Shown piece by piece: positions 1 through 8,130 of a DNA stretch of 9,518 nucleotides. The notes below the pieces were generated by a model. It made no database searches. It had not been told where the DNA came from and saw nothing but the letters and a program-made list of their open reading frames with translations. The stretch lies in assembly GCA_002429455.1 (NCBI GenBank), contig DIZU01000067.1:1-9518 (forward strand), read 5' to 3'. A program made the position numbers and the translations under genes. The DNA comes from Methylotenera sp. UBA6020. GTDB taxonomy: Bacteria > Pseudomonadota > Gammaproteobacteria > Burkholderiales > Methylophilaceae. The stretch's first letter is position 1, and each line of letters opens with the position of its first letter.

Positions 1-156
1 CATTTGTCGGTCCCTCCTGGTATGGTTATCGCAATCTACCCGCAACATGGTAAAGATGAAAAATTATTGGTGATTAACGCTGACATGGCGATGTACCAAG
101 CCAAAAAGAATGGTAAAAACCAAGCCAAATTCTTTGATAAAGTGAAACTTAAATAA
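1..156 (+). CDS. GGDEF-domain protein (diguanylate cyclase type), C-terminal fragment
   Basis: The reading frame is open from the first base of the window and ends at TAA, giving 51 residues. The stretch IAIYPQHGKDE followed by NADMAMYQAKKNGKN matches the end of the GGDEF fold: the strand ending in a Tyr-Pro turn, then the helix with the hallmark Ala-Asp-x-Ala-Met-Tyr-x-Ala-Lys signature, then a short Phe-Phe-containing tail. GGDEF proteins make the second messenger cyclic di-GMP from two GTP. The catalytic GG(D/E)EF loop and any sensory domains lie outside the window, so activity cannot be judged. The usual Ser-Ile-Gly before Ile-Ala-Ile-Tyr-Pro reads Gly-Met-Val here, which is atypical. The gene converges on the efflux operon and shows no functional link to it. 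Family assignment is secure; enzymatic function is not. Confidence 0.85.
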   Translation, partial: HLSVPPGMVIAIYPQHGKDEKLLVINADMAMYQAKKNGKNQAKFFDKVKLK

Positions 157-213
157 TCAGCTTTGAGAACATTTTCAAAAAAATATTAAGCAATATGCTG
201 CTAGCCTTAATCA

Positions 214-237
214 AGTTAACCCTTGAAAGGGTTAACT
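214..237. terminator. Perfect 11-bp inverted repeat between convergent genes, possible bidirectional terminator
   Basis: The arms AGTTAACCCTT (214-224) and AAGGGTTAACT (227-237) are exact reverse complements around a two-base centre; in RNA the loop would open to about four bases. The repeat lies 57 nt after the GGDEF stop codon and 42 nt after the stop of the outer-membrane channel gene, where a shared terminator would be expected. Neither side has an immediate long T-run. On the minus strand a T-rich stretch (complement of about 173-184) follows some 30 nt later, after a small AGCA/TGCT stem at 189-199. It may act as a terminator, as an mRNA 3'-end stabiliser, or as a protein-binding palindrome. 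Confidence 0.5.
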
Positions 238-279
238 AATTCAGAAGCAGCTTCAACTTCTCCATGACATCCAACCCAT

Positions 280-1710
280 CTATTTATTAACTACCCAGCC
301 GCCACCTAGCGCCTTAATAAGTAAAACACTATTTAGCATCTGATTACCTTGCAAGTTAATCAGCGTGCGTTCGTTGTTAAGTGCGGTGTTATATACCGTA
401 ATCACATCCAGATAAGTCACTACGCCAGCCTTGTATTGATTCGTTGCGTAGGTTTGCGACAAGCGCGCGGCTTCAAGCGATTCTGACTGCAGCTTCTGCT
501 CTTCCTGCAATACACGTAGTGCGGCTAGACTATCTTCCACCTCCTTGAACCCGGTTAAAACGGTCTGGCGATAGGTAGCGACGTTTTCATCATAAACTGC
601 AATGGCTTGATCACTTAAAGCACTGCGTTTGCCGCCATCAAAAGCCGTCATGGCAAGTGCTGAGCCCAACGACCAAATTCGGCTTGGAATTGAAAGCAGA
701 TCAGACAAGTTGTTACTTTGGAATCCCGCTAGCGCAGATAGCGTCAGACTAGGGAAAAATGCCGCTTTAGCTACGCCAATTTCTGCATTTGCAGAAGCTA
801 CGCGCCGTTCCGCAGCAACAATATCCGGGCGGCGCTCAAGCAACTCGGACGGTAAACTCAGTGGCACATCAGGTATCGCAATATTCAGTAGTGCTGGCTT
901 GATTACAACATCTGAAGGCGCCTTGCCAATCAGCAGCGCAATGGCGTGTTCAAACTGTGCTCGCTGGACTCCCAGATCGACTGCCTGTGCCTGAGTAGAT
1001 TTAAGAAGGGTTTCAGCCTGTACCACATCAGCCTTACCTACCACACCGGCTTTGTAACGATTCTGGGTGAGTTCTAGTGATTTTTGGTAGGCTGTGACAG
1101 TTTCATCCAACAGTTTTTTCTGATTATCGGCGATACGCAACGAAAAGTAATTCTGCGCAAGCTCGGCCTGCGCACTAAGACGGGCTGCCGCGATATCGCT
1201 GACGCTCGCTTCAGCACTCGCCTGGCTAGCTTCCACCGTGCGTCCTACCCTGCCCCAGACATCGGCTTCCCAACTTAAATTTAGCGATAGCGCATTAGTA
1301 TCCCTAATCGCCGGGCCGTTGATACTGTTAGTACTGTTGCCGGAAGGCTGGTTACGCATCTTCGATGCATTACCCGTGATTACAGGAAGATAAGCCGAAC
1401 GCGAGGATGCAACCAGTGCCTGTGCCTGGCGAAAACGCGCTTTCACGGCCACAATATTCTGGTTTGATATTTCCACCTGCTCTTCTAGTTCATTTAGCAG
1501 CGCATCATTAAACAACTCCCACCACTTCTCGCGGATGACGTCATCTTTGGGTTCAGCGACCTTCCAGCCGGCGGCTTCTTTAAATGCGGCAGGCCGTACC
1601 GTTTCAGGCTTGACATAGTCCGGGCCGACCGTACAGCTGGAGATCATGCATCCTGCTATCAGTGACATCGTCAAAGCCAAAACTAGGGATGGTTTATGGT
1701 TGTACGTCAT
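280..1710 (-). CDS. NodT-family outer-membrane efflux lipoprotein (TolC-like channel, OpmB-type)
   Basis: This is the outer-membrane channel of the efflux system; three copies would form a barrel plus periplasmic tunnel that docks on the MdtA adaptor. The 476 residues match the usual length of the NodT/OprM group. Residues 1-26 are a lipoprotein signal with two lipobox-like sites, IAGC ending at Cys21 and ISSC ending at Cys26. The family-typical Thr-Val-Gly-Pro-Asp-Tyr follows Cys26 directly. Two outer-membrane-efflux repeats span roughly 70-260 and 290-470. Family motifs include SWEADVWGRVGR (146-157), LPSELLERRPDI (286-297), GVAKAAFFPSLTL (312-324), DGGKRSA (358-364) and the terminal LIKALGGGW. 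The gene is last in the operon, 75 nt after mdtC. Its Shine-Dalgarno is poor: GGA only 4 nt before the ATG. Class assignment is firm; the name OpmB rests on synteny with muxABC-opmB. Confidence 0.95.
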   Translation of the reverse strand: MTYNHKPSLVLALTMSLIAGCMISSCTVGPDYVKPETVRPAAFKEAAGWKVAEPKDDVIREKWWELFNDALLNELEEQVEISNQNIVAVKARFRQAQALVASSRSAYLPVITGNASKMRNQPSGNSTNSINGPAIRDTNALSLNLSWEADVWGRVGRTVEASQASAEASVSDIAAARLSAQAELAQNYFSLRIADNQKKLLDETVTAYQKSLELTQNRYKAGVVGKADVVQAETLLKSTQAQAVDLGVQRAQFEHAIALLIGKAPSDVVIKPALLNIAIPDVPLSLPSELLERRPDIVAAERRVASANAEIGVAKAAFFPSLTLSALAGFQSNNLSDLLSIPSRIWSLGSALAMTAFDGGKRSALSDQAIAVYDENVATYRQTVLTGFKEVEDSLAALRVLQEEQKLQSESLEAARLSQTYATNQYKAGVVTYLDVITVYNTALNNERTLINLQGNQMLNSVLLIKALGGGWVVNK

Positions 1711-1785
1711 TTTTTCCAGATCTTTTTTCCAGTGGTTGCTTTCAAATTCATTATCAATAAAACCGCGTTTATAACGTTGCGTCTG
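1711..1785 (-). promoter_or_regulatory. mdtC-channel gene intergenic leader with tandem CTGGAAAAA repeat
   Basis: This 75-nt spacer is longer than the mdtB-mdtC junction. On the minus strand it carries two copies of CTGGAAAAA 13 nt apart (complements of 1724-1732 and 1711-1719), the second running into the start codon. A weak promoter-like pair, AACGTT (1773-1778) and GATAAT (complement of 1750-1755), is separated by 17 nt, but the -35 half is poor. The spacer implies that the channel gene is translated independently of mdtC. Any separate promoter is speculative. Confidence 0.25.
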
Positions 1786-4700
1786 TTAAGTTTTTATCGG
1801 CTGACTTTCCTGACTGACAGGCTTGGCTTTCCGATGGCTGTGGTACCAAACGCGTGCGCGATCAAGATAGAGATAGACCACAGGCGTTGTAAAAAGCGTA
1901 AGCATCTGGCTGAAAATCAGACCGCCAACAATAGAAATGCCCAAGGGCTGCCGCAGTTCTGCACCATCGCCATGGCCCAGCACTAAGGGCAAGGCACTCA
2001 ACATGGCGGCCATGGTGGTCATGAGGATAGGCCGGAAGCGTAACAAGCAGGCCTGATAAATGGAGTCACGTGAACTCAAACCTTGCTGGCGCTCAGCCTC
2101 TAAAGCGAAATCTATCATCATGATAGCGTTCTTCTGCACGATACCGATGAGTAATATTATGCCTATCATGCCGATAAGGTTAAGGTCCTGGCCAAACGCC
2201 ATCAAGGCCAGCAGCGCGCCCACCCCGGCAGACGGCAAGGTGGAGAGAATGGTGATGGGATGCACCAGACTTTCATACAACACCCCGAGTACGATAAACA
2301 TGGTCAGTATTGCCATCAGTATCAGCCACGGCTGGTTTTTCAGGGACTCTTGGAACGCTTTGGCTGTCCCCTGGAATCCGCCATGAATAGAGGCCGGCAC
2401 GCCAATCCTGTTAAAAGTGTCGTCAATGGCTTGAGTGGCCTGCCCTAGCGAAACGCCAAGTTGCAGGTTAAAGGTAATCGTAGTGGCGGCGTACTGGCCT
2501 TGATGATTCACGCCCAGCGCGGTATTGGTCATTTCATAATGACTGAAGGTCGAGAATGGAATCTGGCTGCCGGTTGGCGTAGTGATATAAAGATTTTTCA
2601 GCGACTCTGGACTTTGCAGGTACTCAGGCGCCAGTCCCATCACGACATGATACTGGTTGAGTGGATTATAGATCGTTGAAACCTGCCGCTGACCAAAAGC
2701 ACTATTCAGGGTTGAATCAATCAATTGCATGGTCAGGCCGAGGCGGCTTGCCGTTTCACGGTCTATCACTAGCGATGTCTGCAAGCCACGATCGGCCTCG
2801 TCGCTACTCACATCCGCCAGTTCTTTCATCTGACTCAGCGCTTTGTTAATCTTCGGCCCCCACAAGCGTAACTCTTGCAGGTCGCTGCCTTGTAGCGTGT
2901 ATTGATATTGGGCGTCACCTTGCCTGCCACCGATACGGATATCCTGTACCACTTGTAGCATGAGTTTGGCACCAGGCTCTTTAGAAAGCTTGCCACGCAA
3001 GCGTGCTATCACCCGGTCTGCGCTGATTTTGCGCTCGGCTATTGGCTTTAGCGTGACGAACATCTGGCCTCTGTTGCGCTGCGCGCCGCCGACAAATCCG
3101 GCTACGTCTTTCACGGCAGGATCTTTGCCTACAATAGTGATGAAACGCTTCAATTTTTGCTGCATCACTTGAAACGAAACGCTCTGATCACCTTGGATTG
3201 AGCCCGTCAAACGTCCAGAATCCTGCTGCGGGAAAAAACCCTTAGGCACGATCACATACAGATAGACGTTTAATACGATAGTCGCCAGCAGGATTAAGAT
3301 GGTTATCAAACTGTGCCGCAATACCCAGGACAGGCTTCTTCCGTAAGCCTGATGCAGCCCATTAAAAGCTTGTTCGCAGGCCAGACTCAGGCGCCTCGGC
3401 TTTTGAGGCGCATCATGCCTTAACAACGTTGCACACATCATAGGCGTAACGGTAAGTGAAACCACCAGCGAAACCAACACCGCGACCGACAAGGTGACAG
3501 CAAATTCGCGGAACAGCCGCCCGACTATGCCGCCCATGAGCAGAATAGGGATAAATACGGCAATCAGCGACAAGCTCATTGACACAACAGTAGGCCCCAC
3601 CTCGCGCGCACCCTGCAAAGCCGCTGCCAAGCGACCGGCACCCGCTTCCATGTGCCGCACTACGTTTTCCTGTACAACGATGGCATCATCCACCAGAAGA
3701 CCAGTACCAATGGTCAGCGCCATCAATGACAGGTTATTCAGGCTGAAACCACACAGGTAGATCACCGCGAATGTTCCTATCAGTGAAACAACTACCGCTA
3801 CAGCCGGAATCAATGTGGCGCGGATATTACGCAAAAACAACAGAACTACCAGCACCACCAGTGTTAAAGAGATTAGCAGGCTACGCGACATTTCCCGCAG
3901 TGAGGCACGTATATTGACCGTGCGGTCTTGCAACACTTCCATATTAATCGCACCAGGCATGGCATTCCGTAGCTCTGGCAGCATCTGTTTGATGCGATCT
4001 ACGATCTCTATAATATTGGCTCCAGCCTGCGGATCTACCCGTACGATAATCGCCGGCTTGCCATTTGCCGAACCGGCATTCTGCACGTCTTCGACAGAAT
4101 CAGTCACATTAGCGATATCAGAAAGCCTGACCACAGCGCCATTACGGTAGGCAATAATCAATGGCCTGAAGTCGCTGGCTGTTTTTGACTGGTCACTGGT
4201 ATATATCTGCCAGTACTTATCATGCGTTTCTACCGAACCTCTGGGACGATTGGAATTGGTTGTTGTCAGCGCAACCCTTACCTCCTCAAGGCTGATGCCA
4301 AATTTATTGAGTGCATTGGGGTCAATGTCCACGCGCACTGCCGGTAATGAACTGCCGCCCACGTAAACTTGGCCCACACCGGTCACTTGTGCCAGCTTTT
4401 GTGCCAGTATGGTGGAGGCGGCATCATACACCTGGCCCTGAGTCATGGTATCGGAAGTAAGTCCCAATAGCAGAATGCTGGTAGCCGCAGGTGAAGCTTT
4501 ATTGTAAGTCGGGTTTTTTGGCATGCCAGTCGGTAGTAAGGTACGTGATGCGTTAATAGCACCTTGCACGTCGCGTGCTGCACCATCAATCTTGCGATCC
4601 AGATCAAATTGCATGGTAATGCGTGACGAGCCGAGCGTGCTTGATGAAGTCATCTCGGTAATGCCTGCAATCCGGCCAAAGGATTTCTCTAATGGCGCGG

Positions 4701-4890
4701 CAATGCTGGAGGCCATGGTTTCCGGATTGGCGCCCGGCAAATTGGCCATGACTGAAATAACAGGGAATTCCACTTGCGGCAGGGATGCTACTGGCAGCAA
4801 GTTTAAGCCGACCAATCCCGCCAGCACGATACCGATAGTGAGTAGTGTGGTGGCAATAGGCCGATGAATAAAAAATGCTGAAAAATTCAT
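1786..4890 (-). CDS. mdtC: RND multidrug efflux pump subunit, MdtC type
   Basis: This is an inner-membrane proton-driven drug exporter of the HAE1 RND family. I place the start at the ATG at 4888-4890, giving 1034 residues. The frame runs 15 codons further upstream, but [17 protein letters not shown] aligns with the known MdtC N-terminus and the start forms an ATGA overlap with the mdtB stop. Twelve membrane segments are expected: TM1 near 10-30, TM2-6 at 337-488, TM7 near 526-548 and TM8-12 at 855-1010. Large periplasmic loops separate TM1-2 and TM7-8. The proton relay is present: Asp401-Asp402 in TM4 and Lys920 in TM10. MdtC-type stretches such as [20 protein letters not shown] and [12 protein letters not shown] separate it from the MdtB-type neighbour. 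Gln407 and Gln919 sit beside the relay residues where relatives I recall have a hydrophobic residue and Lys. It is expected to form a mixed trimer with MdtB; the E. coli pair works as B2C. Confidence 0.96.
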   Translation of the reverse strand: MNFSAFFIHRPIATTLLTIGIVLAGLVGLNLLPVASLPQVEFPVISVMANLPGANPETMASSIAAPLEKSFGRIAGITEMTSSSTLGSSRITMQFDLDRKIDGAARDVQGAINASRTLLPTGMPKNPTYNKASPAATSILLLGLTSDTMTQGQVYDAASTILAQKLAQVTGVGQVYVGGSSLPAVRVDIDPNALNKFGISLEEVRVALTTTNSNRPRGSVETHDKYWQIYTSDQSKTASDFRPLIIAYRNGAVVRLSDIANVTDSVEDVQNAGSANGKPAIIVRVDPQAGANIIEIVDRIKQMLPELRNAMPGAINMEVLQDRTVNIRASLREMSRSLLISLTLVVLVVLLFLRNIRATLIPAVAVVVSLIGTFAVIYLCGFSLNNLSLMALTIGTGLLVDDAIVVQENVVRHMEAGAGRLAAALQGAREVGPTVVSMSLSLIAVFIPILLMGGIVGRLFREFAVTLSVAVLVSLVVSLTVTPMMCATLLRHDAPQKPRRLSLACEQAFNGLHQAYGRSLSWVLRHSLITILILLATIVLNVYLYVIVPKGFFPQQDSGRLTGSIQGDQSVSFQVMQQKLKRFITIVGKDPAVKDVAGFVGGAQRNRGQMFVTLKPIAERKISADRVIARLRGKLSKEPGAKLMLQVVQDIRIGGRQGDAQYQYTLQGSDLQELRLWGPKINKALSQMKELADVSSDEADRGLQTSLVIDRETASRLGLTMQLIDSTLNSAFGQRQVSTIYNPLNQYHVVMGLAPEYLQSPESLKNLYITTPTGSQIPFSTFSHYEMTNTALGVNHQGQYAATTITFNLQLGVSLGQATQAIDDTFNRIGVPASIHGGFQGTAKAFQESLKNQPWLILMAILTMFIVLGVLYESLVHPITILSTLPSAGVGALLALMAFGQDLNLIGMIGIILLIGIVQKNAIMMIDFALEAERQQGLSSRDSIYQACLLRFRPILMTTMAAMLSALPLVLGHGDGAELRQPLGISIVGGLIFSQMLTLFTTPVVYLYLDRARVWYHSHRKAKPVSQESQPIKT
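4887..4890 (-). other. ATGA stop/start overlap coupling mdtB to mdtC
   Basis: Read on the minus strand these four bases are ATGA: the ATG of mdtC and the TGA that ends mdtB share two bases in different frames. Upstream there is only a weak ribosome site (AGTAGAGCC before the ATG), lying inside the last mdtB codons. This is the classic layout for termination-reinitiation coupling. It would tie synthesis of the two pump subunits together, which makes sense for a heterotrimer. It also settles the mdtC start against the longer upstream frame. Confidence 0.85.
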
Positions 4891-7800
4891 GGCTCTACTG
4901 AGGCTGACGAAGACGATGCACGGCGCGCCTTCCATTCCCGCAGGCGCCGCGCCGCCCTGTCAAAGGTAAGATAGATAACAGGGGTGGTGAACAAGGTCAG
5001 CACTTGGCTTACCAAAAGTCCACCCACCATGGTAATACCCAACGGATGACGCAGTTCAGACCCAACACCGCCACCTAACATCAATGGCAAGGCCCCCAGC
5101 AGCGCCGCCATAGTCGTCATCAGGATAGGCCGCAGGCGTAGCAAGCAAGCCTCATGAATGGCATCGCGCGGCGATTTTCCCTCATTGCGTTCGGCATCCA
5201 GCGCAAAATCGATCATCATGATGGCGTTCTTTTTGACGATACCGATCAGCAGAATAATGCCGATGACACCGATCATGCCCAGGTCGTTGCCGGAAACCAT
5301 CAGTGCCAGCAATGCACCTATACCGGCTGAAGGCAATGTAGAAAGAATTGTGACGGGGTGTATGTAGCTTTCGTACAGCACGCCCAGCACTATATACATG
5401 GTGACAATAGCCGCCAATATCAGGAATAGCTGGTTATTGAGTGAGGATCGAAAAGCAGAAGCCGCGCCTTGAAACTCGGTATCTATGCCGGCTGGCATGC
5501 CAATCTCGCGTTCGGCTTTTTCGATGACATCAACGGCCTCGCCAAGTGAGATATTGGGACGCAGATTGAACGAAATGGTCGTCGCTGGAAACTGTTCCAG
5601 ATGGTTAATGACAAGCGGCGTGGTTTTTTCAGTGATTGTCGCAATGGCTTTAAGAGGTACTTGTGCGCCATCGGTCCCCGTCACATAAATATCATTCAAC
5701 GCCTCTGGCCCGACTTGAAACTCTGGTTTGGCTTCTAATACAACGCGATATAAATTGGATTGGGTAAAGATCGTGGAAATCAAACGCTGGCCGAAAGCAC
5801 TGTAAAGCGCATTATCAATCGCCGCCGTGGTAATGCCCAAACGACCTGCTGTTTGCCGGTCGATATTGACATACGCCTGCAAGCCCTGATCCTGCAAATC
5901 ACTGGCAACATCCGCCAACTGAGGCTGCTGATTGAGTTTTTCCACCAGTTGCGGCACCCACAGACTGAGCTCCTTCGCATCGAGATCCTTAAGCGTGAAC
6001 TGGTACTGGGTGCGGCTTAAGCGACTTTCGATGGTCAGATCCTGCACAGGCTGCATATAAAGATGGATGCCAGGCACAGCGGCGAGTTTGGGCTGCATGC
6101 GCTGGATGATTTGCGAGGCAGTTTCAGCACGGTCTGCATGCGATTTGAGATTAATCAGGAATCGACCACTATTGAGTGTGAGGTTAATGCCATCGACACC
6201 AATAAAGGAGGAGATGCTGTCTACGGCCGGGTCTTCAAGAAGCACCTTGGCCAAGGCCTGCTGACGTTCGGCCATTGCACCAAACGAAACTGACTGTGGC
6301 GCCTCAGAAATACCTTGAATAATGCCGGTATCCTGTACAGGGAAAAATCCCTTGGGTATGTAAATGTACAGCAATATCGTCAATAGCAAAGTTGCCAAGG
6401 CAATCAATAGTACCAGTGGCTGACGATCCAGCACCCATGTCAGCATCTTGCCGTAGCCAGCTATAATGCGCTCAAATAGCTGACCAACGGTGCGGTCGAA
6501 ACGGCTACGCTCTGCTTCTGAGGTGTGATGCAATAATCTGGCACACATCATGGGCGTGAGCGTCAGTGACACTACGGCTGAAATAAGAATGGCTACGGCC
6601 AAGGTAATAGCAAACTCACGGAACAACCGCCCTACCACATCACCCATGAATAGCAGCGGAATGAGTACGGCAATCAACGAGACTGTCAGCGAAATAATGG
6701 TGAAGCCAATTTGCTTTGAGCCTTTCAACGCAGCTTCTAACGGGCTTTCACCTTCCTCAATATAGCGCGAGATGTTCTCTATCATCACAATCGCATCGTC
6801 CACCACAAAGCCAGTGGCAATTGTCAAGGCCATTAAGGTTAAGTTGTTGATACTGAACCCGGCCATATACATGACGGCAAAAGTACCTACCAGTGATAAC
6901 GGCACAGCAACCGCCGGCACGATAGTGGCCGGGATATTGCGTAGAAAGATAAAAATGACCATCACCACCAGCACTACTGCCAGCATCAGCTCAAACTCCA
7001 CATCGTGCACAGAAGCACGAATAGTCGTGGTACGGTCGCTCAACACCTTAACTTCAATAGATTCAGGTAAATTGGTCTGTAGCTCAGGCAGTAATTGCTT
7101 GATGCGATCTACAACTTCAATCACATTCGCGCCTGGTTGCCGCTGGATATTAAGCAAGATGGCAGGCTTGTCGTTGCCCCAGGCAGCAAGGCGCTTGTTC
7201 TCGGCACCATCCACCAAGTCAGCAACATCGCCAAGATGTATAGCCGCGCCATTACGGTAGGCCAGGATAAGCTGGCGATACTCCGCAGCTGTTTTGAGTT
7301 GGTCATTTGCATCAATGGTGGACGCCTGCGCAGGTCCATCAAAACTGCCTTTGGCCTGATTGACGTTAGCCGCACCAATTGAATTGCGCACATCATCAAT
7401 ATTCAGATTATTTGCCGCCAGTGCTTTCGGGTTCACCTGTACACGCACGGCCGGCCGCTGTCCACCGCTCAGGCTGACCAGACCAACGCCCGGCAGCTGC
7501 GATATTTTCTGTGCCAAACCAGTGTCAACAAGGTCTTCAATACCCGGCAATGGCAAAGTGGATGAACTGACCGCCAAGGTCATGATAGGTGCATCGGCCG
7601 GATTCACTTTGCTGTAGACCGGCGGCATCGGCAAGTCGCCAGGCAGGAAACTTGCCGCACGGTTGATGGCAGCCTGCACCTCTTGTTCAGCAACGTCTAA
7701 AGTAAGCGCCAGACTAAATTGCAAGGTAATCACAGAGGCGCCGCCTGAACTGGTGGAAGACATCTGCTTAAGGCCGGCGACTTGGCCAAACTGCCGTTCC

Positions 7801-8000
7801 AGCGGTGCGGTAATAGATGAAGTTGTGACCTCAGGACTGGCGCCAGGGTACAAGGTAGTGACCTGTATCGTCGGATAATCAACTTCGGGCAATGCAGATA
7901 TCGGCAGGATGCGGTAAGCCAGGATACCCACCAGCAATATGGCAACCATCAATAGCGAGGTTGCCACTGGCCGCATGATAAATAAACGTGACGGATTCAT
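4887..8000 (-). CDS. mdtB: RND multidrug efflux pump subunit, MdtB type
   Basis: This is the partner RND pump subunit, 1037 residues against about 1040 in E. coli. The N-terminus [22 protein letters not shown], the segment [16 protein letters not shown] and the stretch [10 protein letters not shown] are near-identical to MdtB as I recall it. The topology is the normal two-fold RND repeat with TM1 near 10-30, TM2-6 at 337-488, TM7 near 526-548 and TM8-12 at 855-1010. The proton-relay residues are intact: Asp401-Asp402 in TM4 ([13 protein letters not shown]) and Lys924 in TM10 ([14 protein letters not shown]). The C-terminus ends in a basic then serine-rich cytoplasmic tail, [15 protein letters not shown]. 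The ATG start at 7998-8000 has a clear GAGG ribosome site 7 nt upstream (complement of 8008-8011), so it can be translated independently of mdtA despite the 130-nt gap. No frameshift or missing motif is visible. Confidence 0.97.
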   Translation of the reverse strand: MNPSRLFIMRPVATSLLMVAILLVGILAYRILPISALPEVDYPTIQVTTLYPGASPEVTTSSITAPLERQFGQVAGLKQMSSTSSGGASVITLQFSLALTLDVAEQEVQAAINRAASFLPGDLPMPPVYSKVNPADAPIMTLAVSSSTLPLPGIEDLVDTGLAQKISQLPGVGLVSLSGGQRPAVRVQVNPKALAANNLNIDDVRNSIGAANVNQAKGSFDGPAQASTIDANDQLKTAAEYRQLILAYRNGAAIHLGDVADLVDGAENKRLAAWGNDKPAILLNIQRQPGANVIEVVDRIKQLLPELQTNLPESIEVKVLSDRTTTIRASVHDVEFELMLAVVLVVMVIFIFLRNIPATIVPAVAVPLSLVGTFAVMYMAGFSINNLTLMALTIATGFVVDDAIVMIENISRYIEEGESPLEAALKGSKQIGFTIISLTVSLIAVLIPLLFMGDVVGRLFREFAITLAVAILISAVVSLTLTPMMCARLLHHTSEAERSRFDRTVGQLFERIIAGYGKMLTWVLDRQPLVLLIALATLLLTILLYIYIPKGFFPVQDTGIIQGISEAPQSVSFGAMAERQQALAKVLLEDPAVDSISSFIGVDGINLTLNSGRFLINLKSHADRAETASQIIQRMQPKLAAVPGIHLYMQPVQDLTIESRLSRTQYQFTLKDLDAKELSLWVPQLVEKLNQQPQLADVASDLQDQGLQAYVNIDRQTAGRLGITTAAIDNALYSAFGQRLISTIFTQSNLYRVVLEAKPEFQVGPEALNDIYVTGTDGAQVPLKAIATITEKTTPLVINHLEQFPATTISFNLRPNISLGEAVDVIEKAEREIGMPAGIDTEFQGAASAFRSSLNNQLFLILAAIVTMYIVLGVLYESYIHPVTILSTLPSAGIGALLALMVSGNDLGMIGVIGIILLIGIVKKNAIMMIDFALDAERNEGKSPRDAIHEACLLRLRPILMTTMAALLGALPLMLGGGVGSELRHPLGITMVGGLLVSQVLTLFTTPVIYLTFDRAARRLREWKARRASSSSASVEP

Positions 8001-8015
8001 ATTTCAGCCTCGAAT

Positions 8016-8038
8016 ACAAGCATGCTGAGAACAAGCAT
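8016..8038. repeat. Short direct repeat ACAAGCAT x2 in the mdtA-mdtB gap
   Basis: ACAAGCAT occurs at 8016-8023 and again at 8031-8038, a 15-nt period. The first copy overlaps the 8-bp palindrome AGCATGCT (8019-8026). On the transcribed strand these lie a few bases upstream of the mdtB Shine-Dalgarno. It could be a binding site or chance; the repeat is short. Confidence 0.35.
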
Positions 8039-8053
8039 TCTATGGTCTTGCAT

Positions 8054-8125
8054 CCAGTGGCCATGCCGACTGGTTTGCCTATACGGCAGATAGCGCAGGG
8101 TTAACGCTGCGCTGTGGTATGCCAC
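8054..8125 (-). repeat. Cluster of short hairpins in the mdtA-mdtB intergenic region
   Basis: Three inverted repeats lie in this 72-nt stretch. AGCGCAG (8092-8098) pairs with CTGCGCT (8107-8113), a 7-bp GC-rich stem with an 8-base loop. It is immediately flanked by GTGG/CCAC (8114-8117 and 8122-8125, 4-base loop). Farther along, CCAGT (8054-8058) pairs with ACTGG (8069-8073). On the transcribed strand the first stem begins 5 nt after the mdtA stop codon. No T-run follows, so an intrinsic terminator is unlikely. An mRNA-processing or stability element between adaptor and pump genes is a reasonable guess, since the rest of the operon is tighter. Confidence 0.45.
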
Positions 8126-8130
8126 GCCAT

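Noticed and set aside
629..994. Plus-strand open frame of 121 residues opposite the channel gene
   Set aside because: Antisense to conserved NodT motifs, with no ribosome site or family resemblance that I can see.
4523..4867. Plus-strand open frame of 114 residues opposite the 5' part of mdtC
   Set aside because: Antisense shadow of a well-conserved RND N-terminal region; no independent support.
4888..4935. Longer mdtC frame starting 15 codons upstream, with an ATG at 4933-4935
   Set aside because: The extra residues are encoded over the end of mdtB and match nothing in MdtC proteins. Homology and the ATGA junction point to the ATG at 4888-4890.
6772..7260. Plus-strand open frame of 162 residues opposite mdtB
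   Set aside because: It is Ser/Thr/Ile-rich and antisense to conserved RND coding sequence, with no recognisable domain; it is the expected shadow of the minus-strand codon pattern.
1786..8000. mdtB and mdtC as a recent tandem duplication
   Set aside because: They share family motifs and a few short DNA matches (for example around 4140-4152 and 7250-7262, encoding AYRNGA), but each carries the diagnostic residues of its own ancient clade, so the duplication is old.
8092..8113. Intrinsic terminator after mdtA
   Set aside because: The 7-bp stem is not followed by a T-run on the transcribed strand, and the downstream pump genes need to be expressed with the adaptor.
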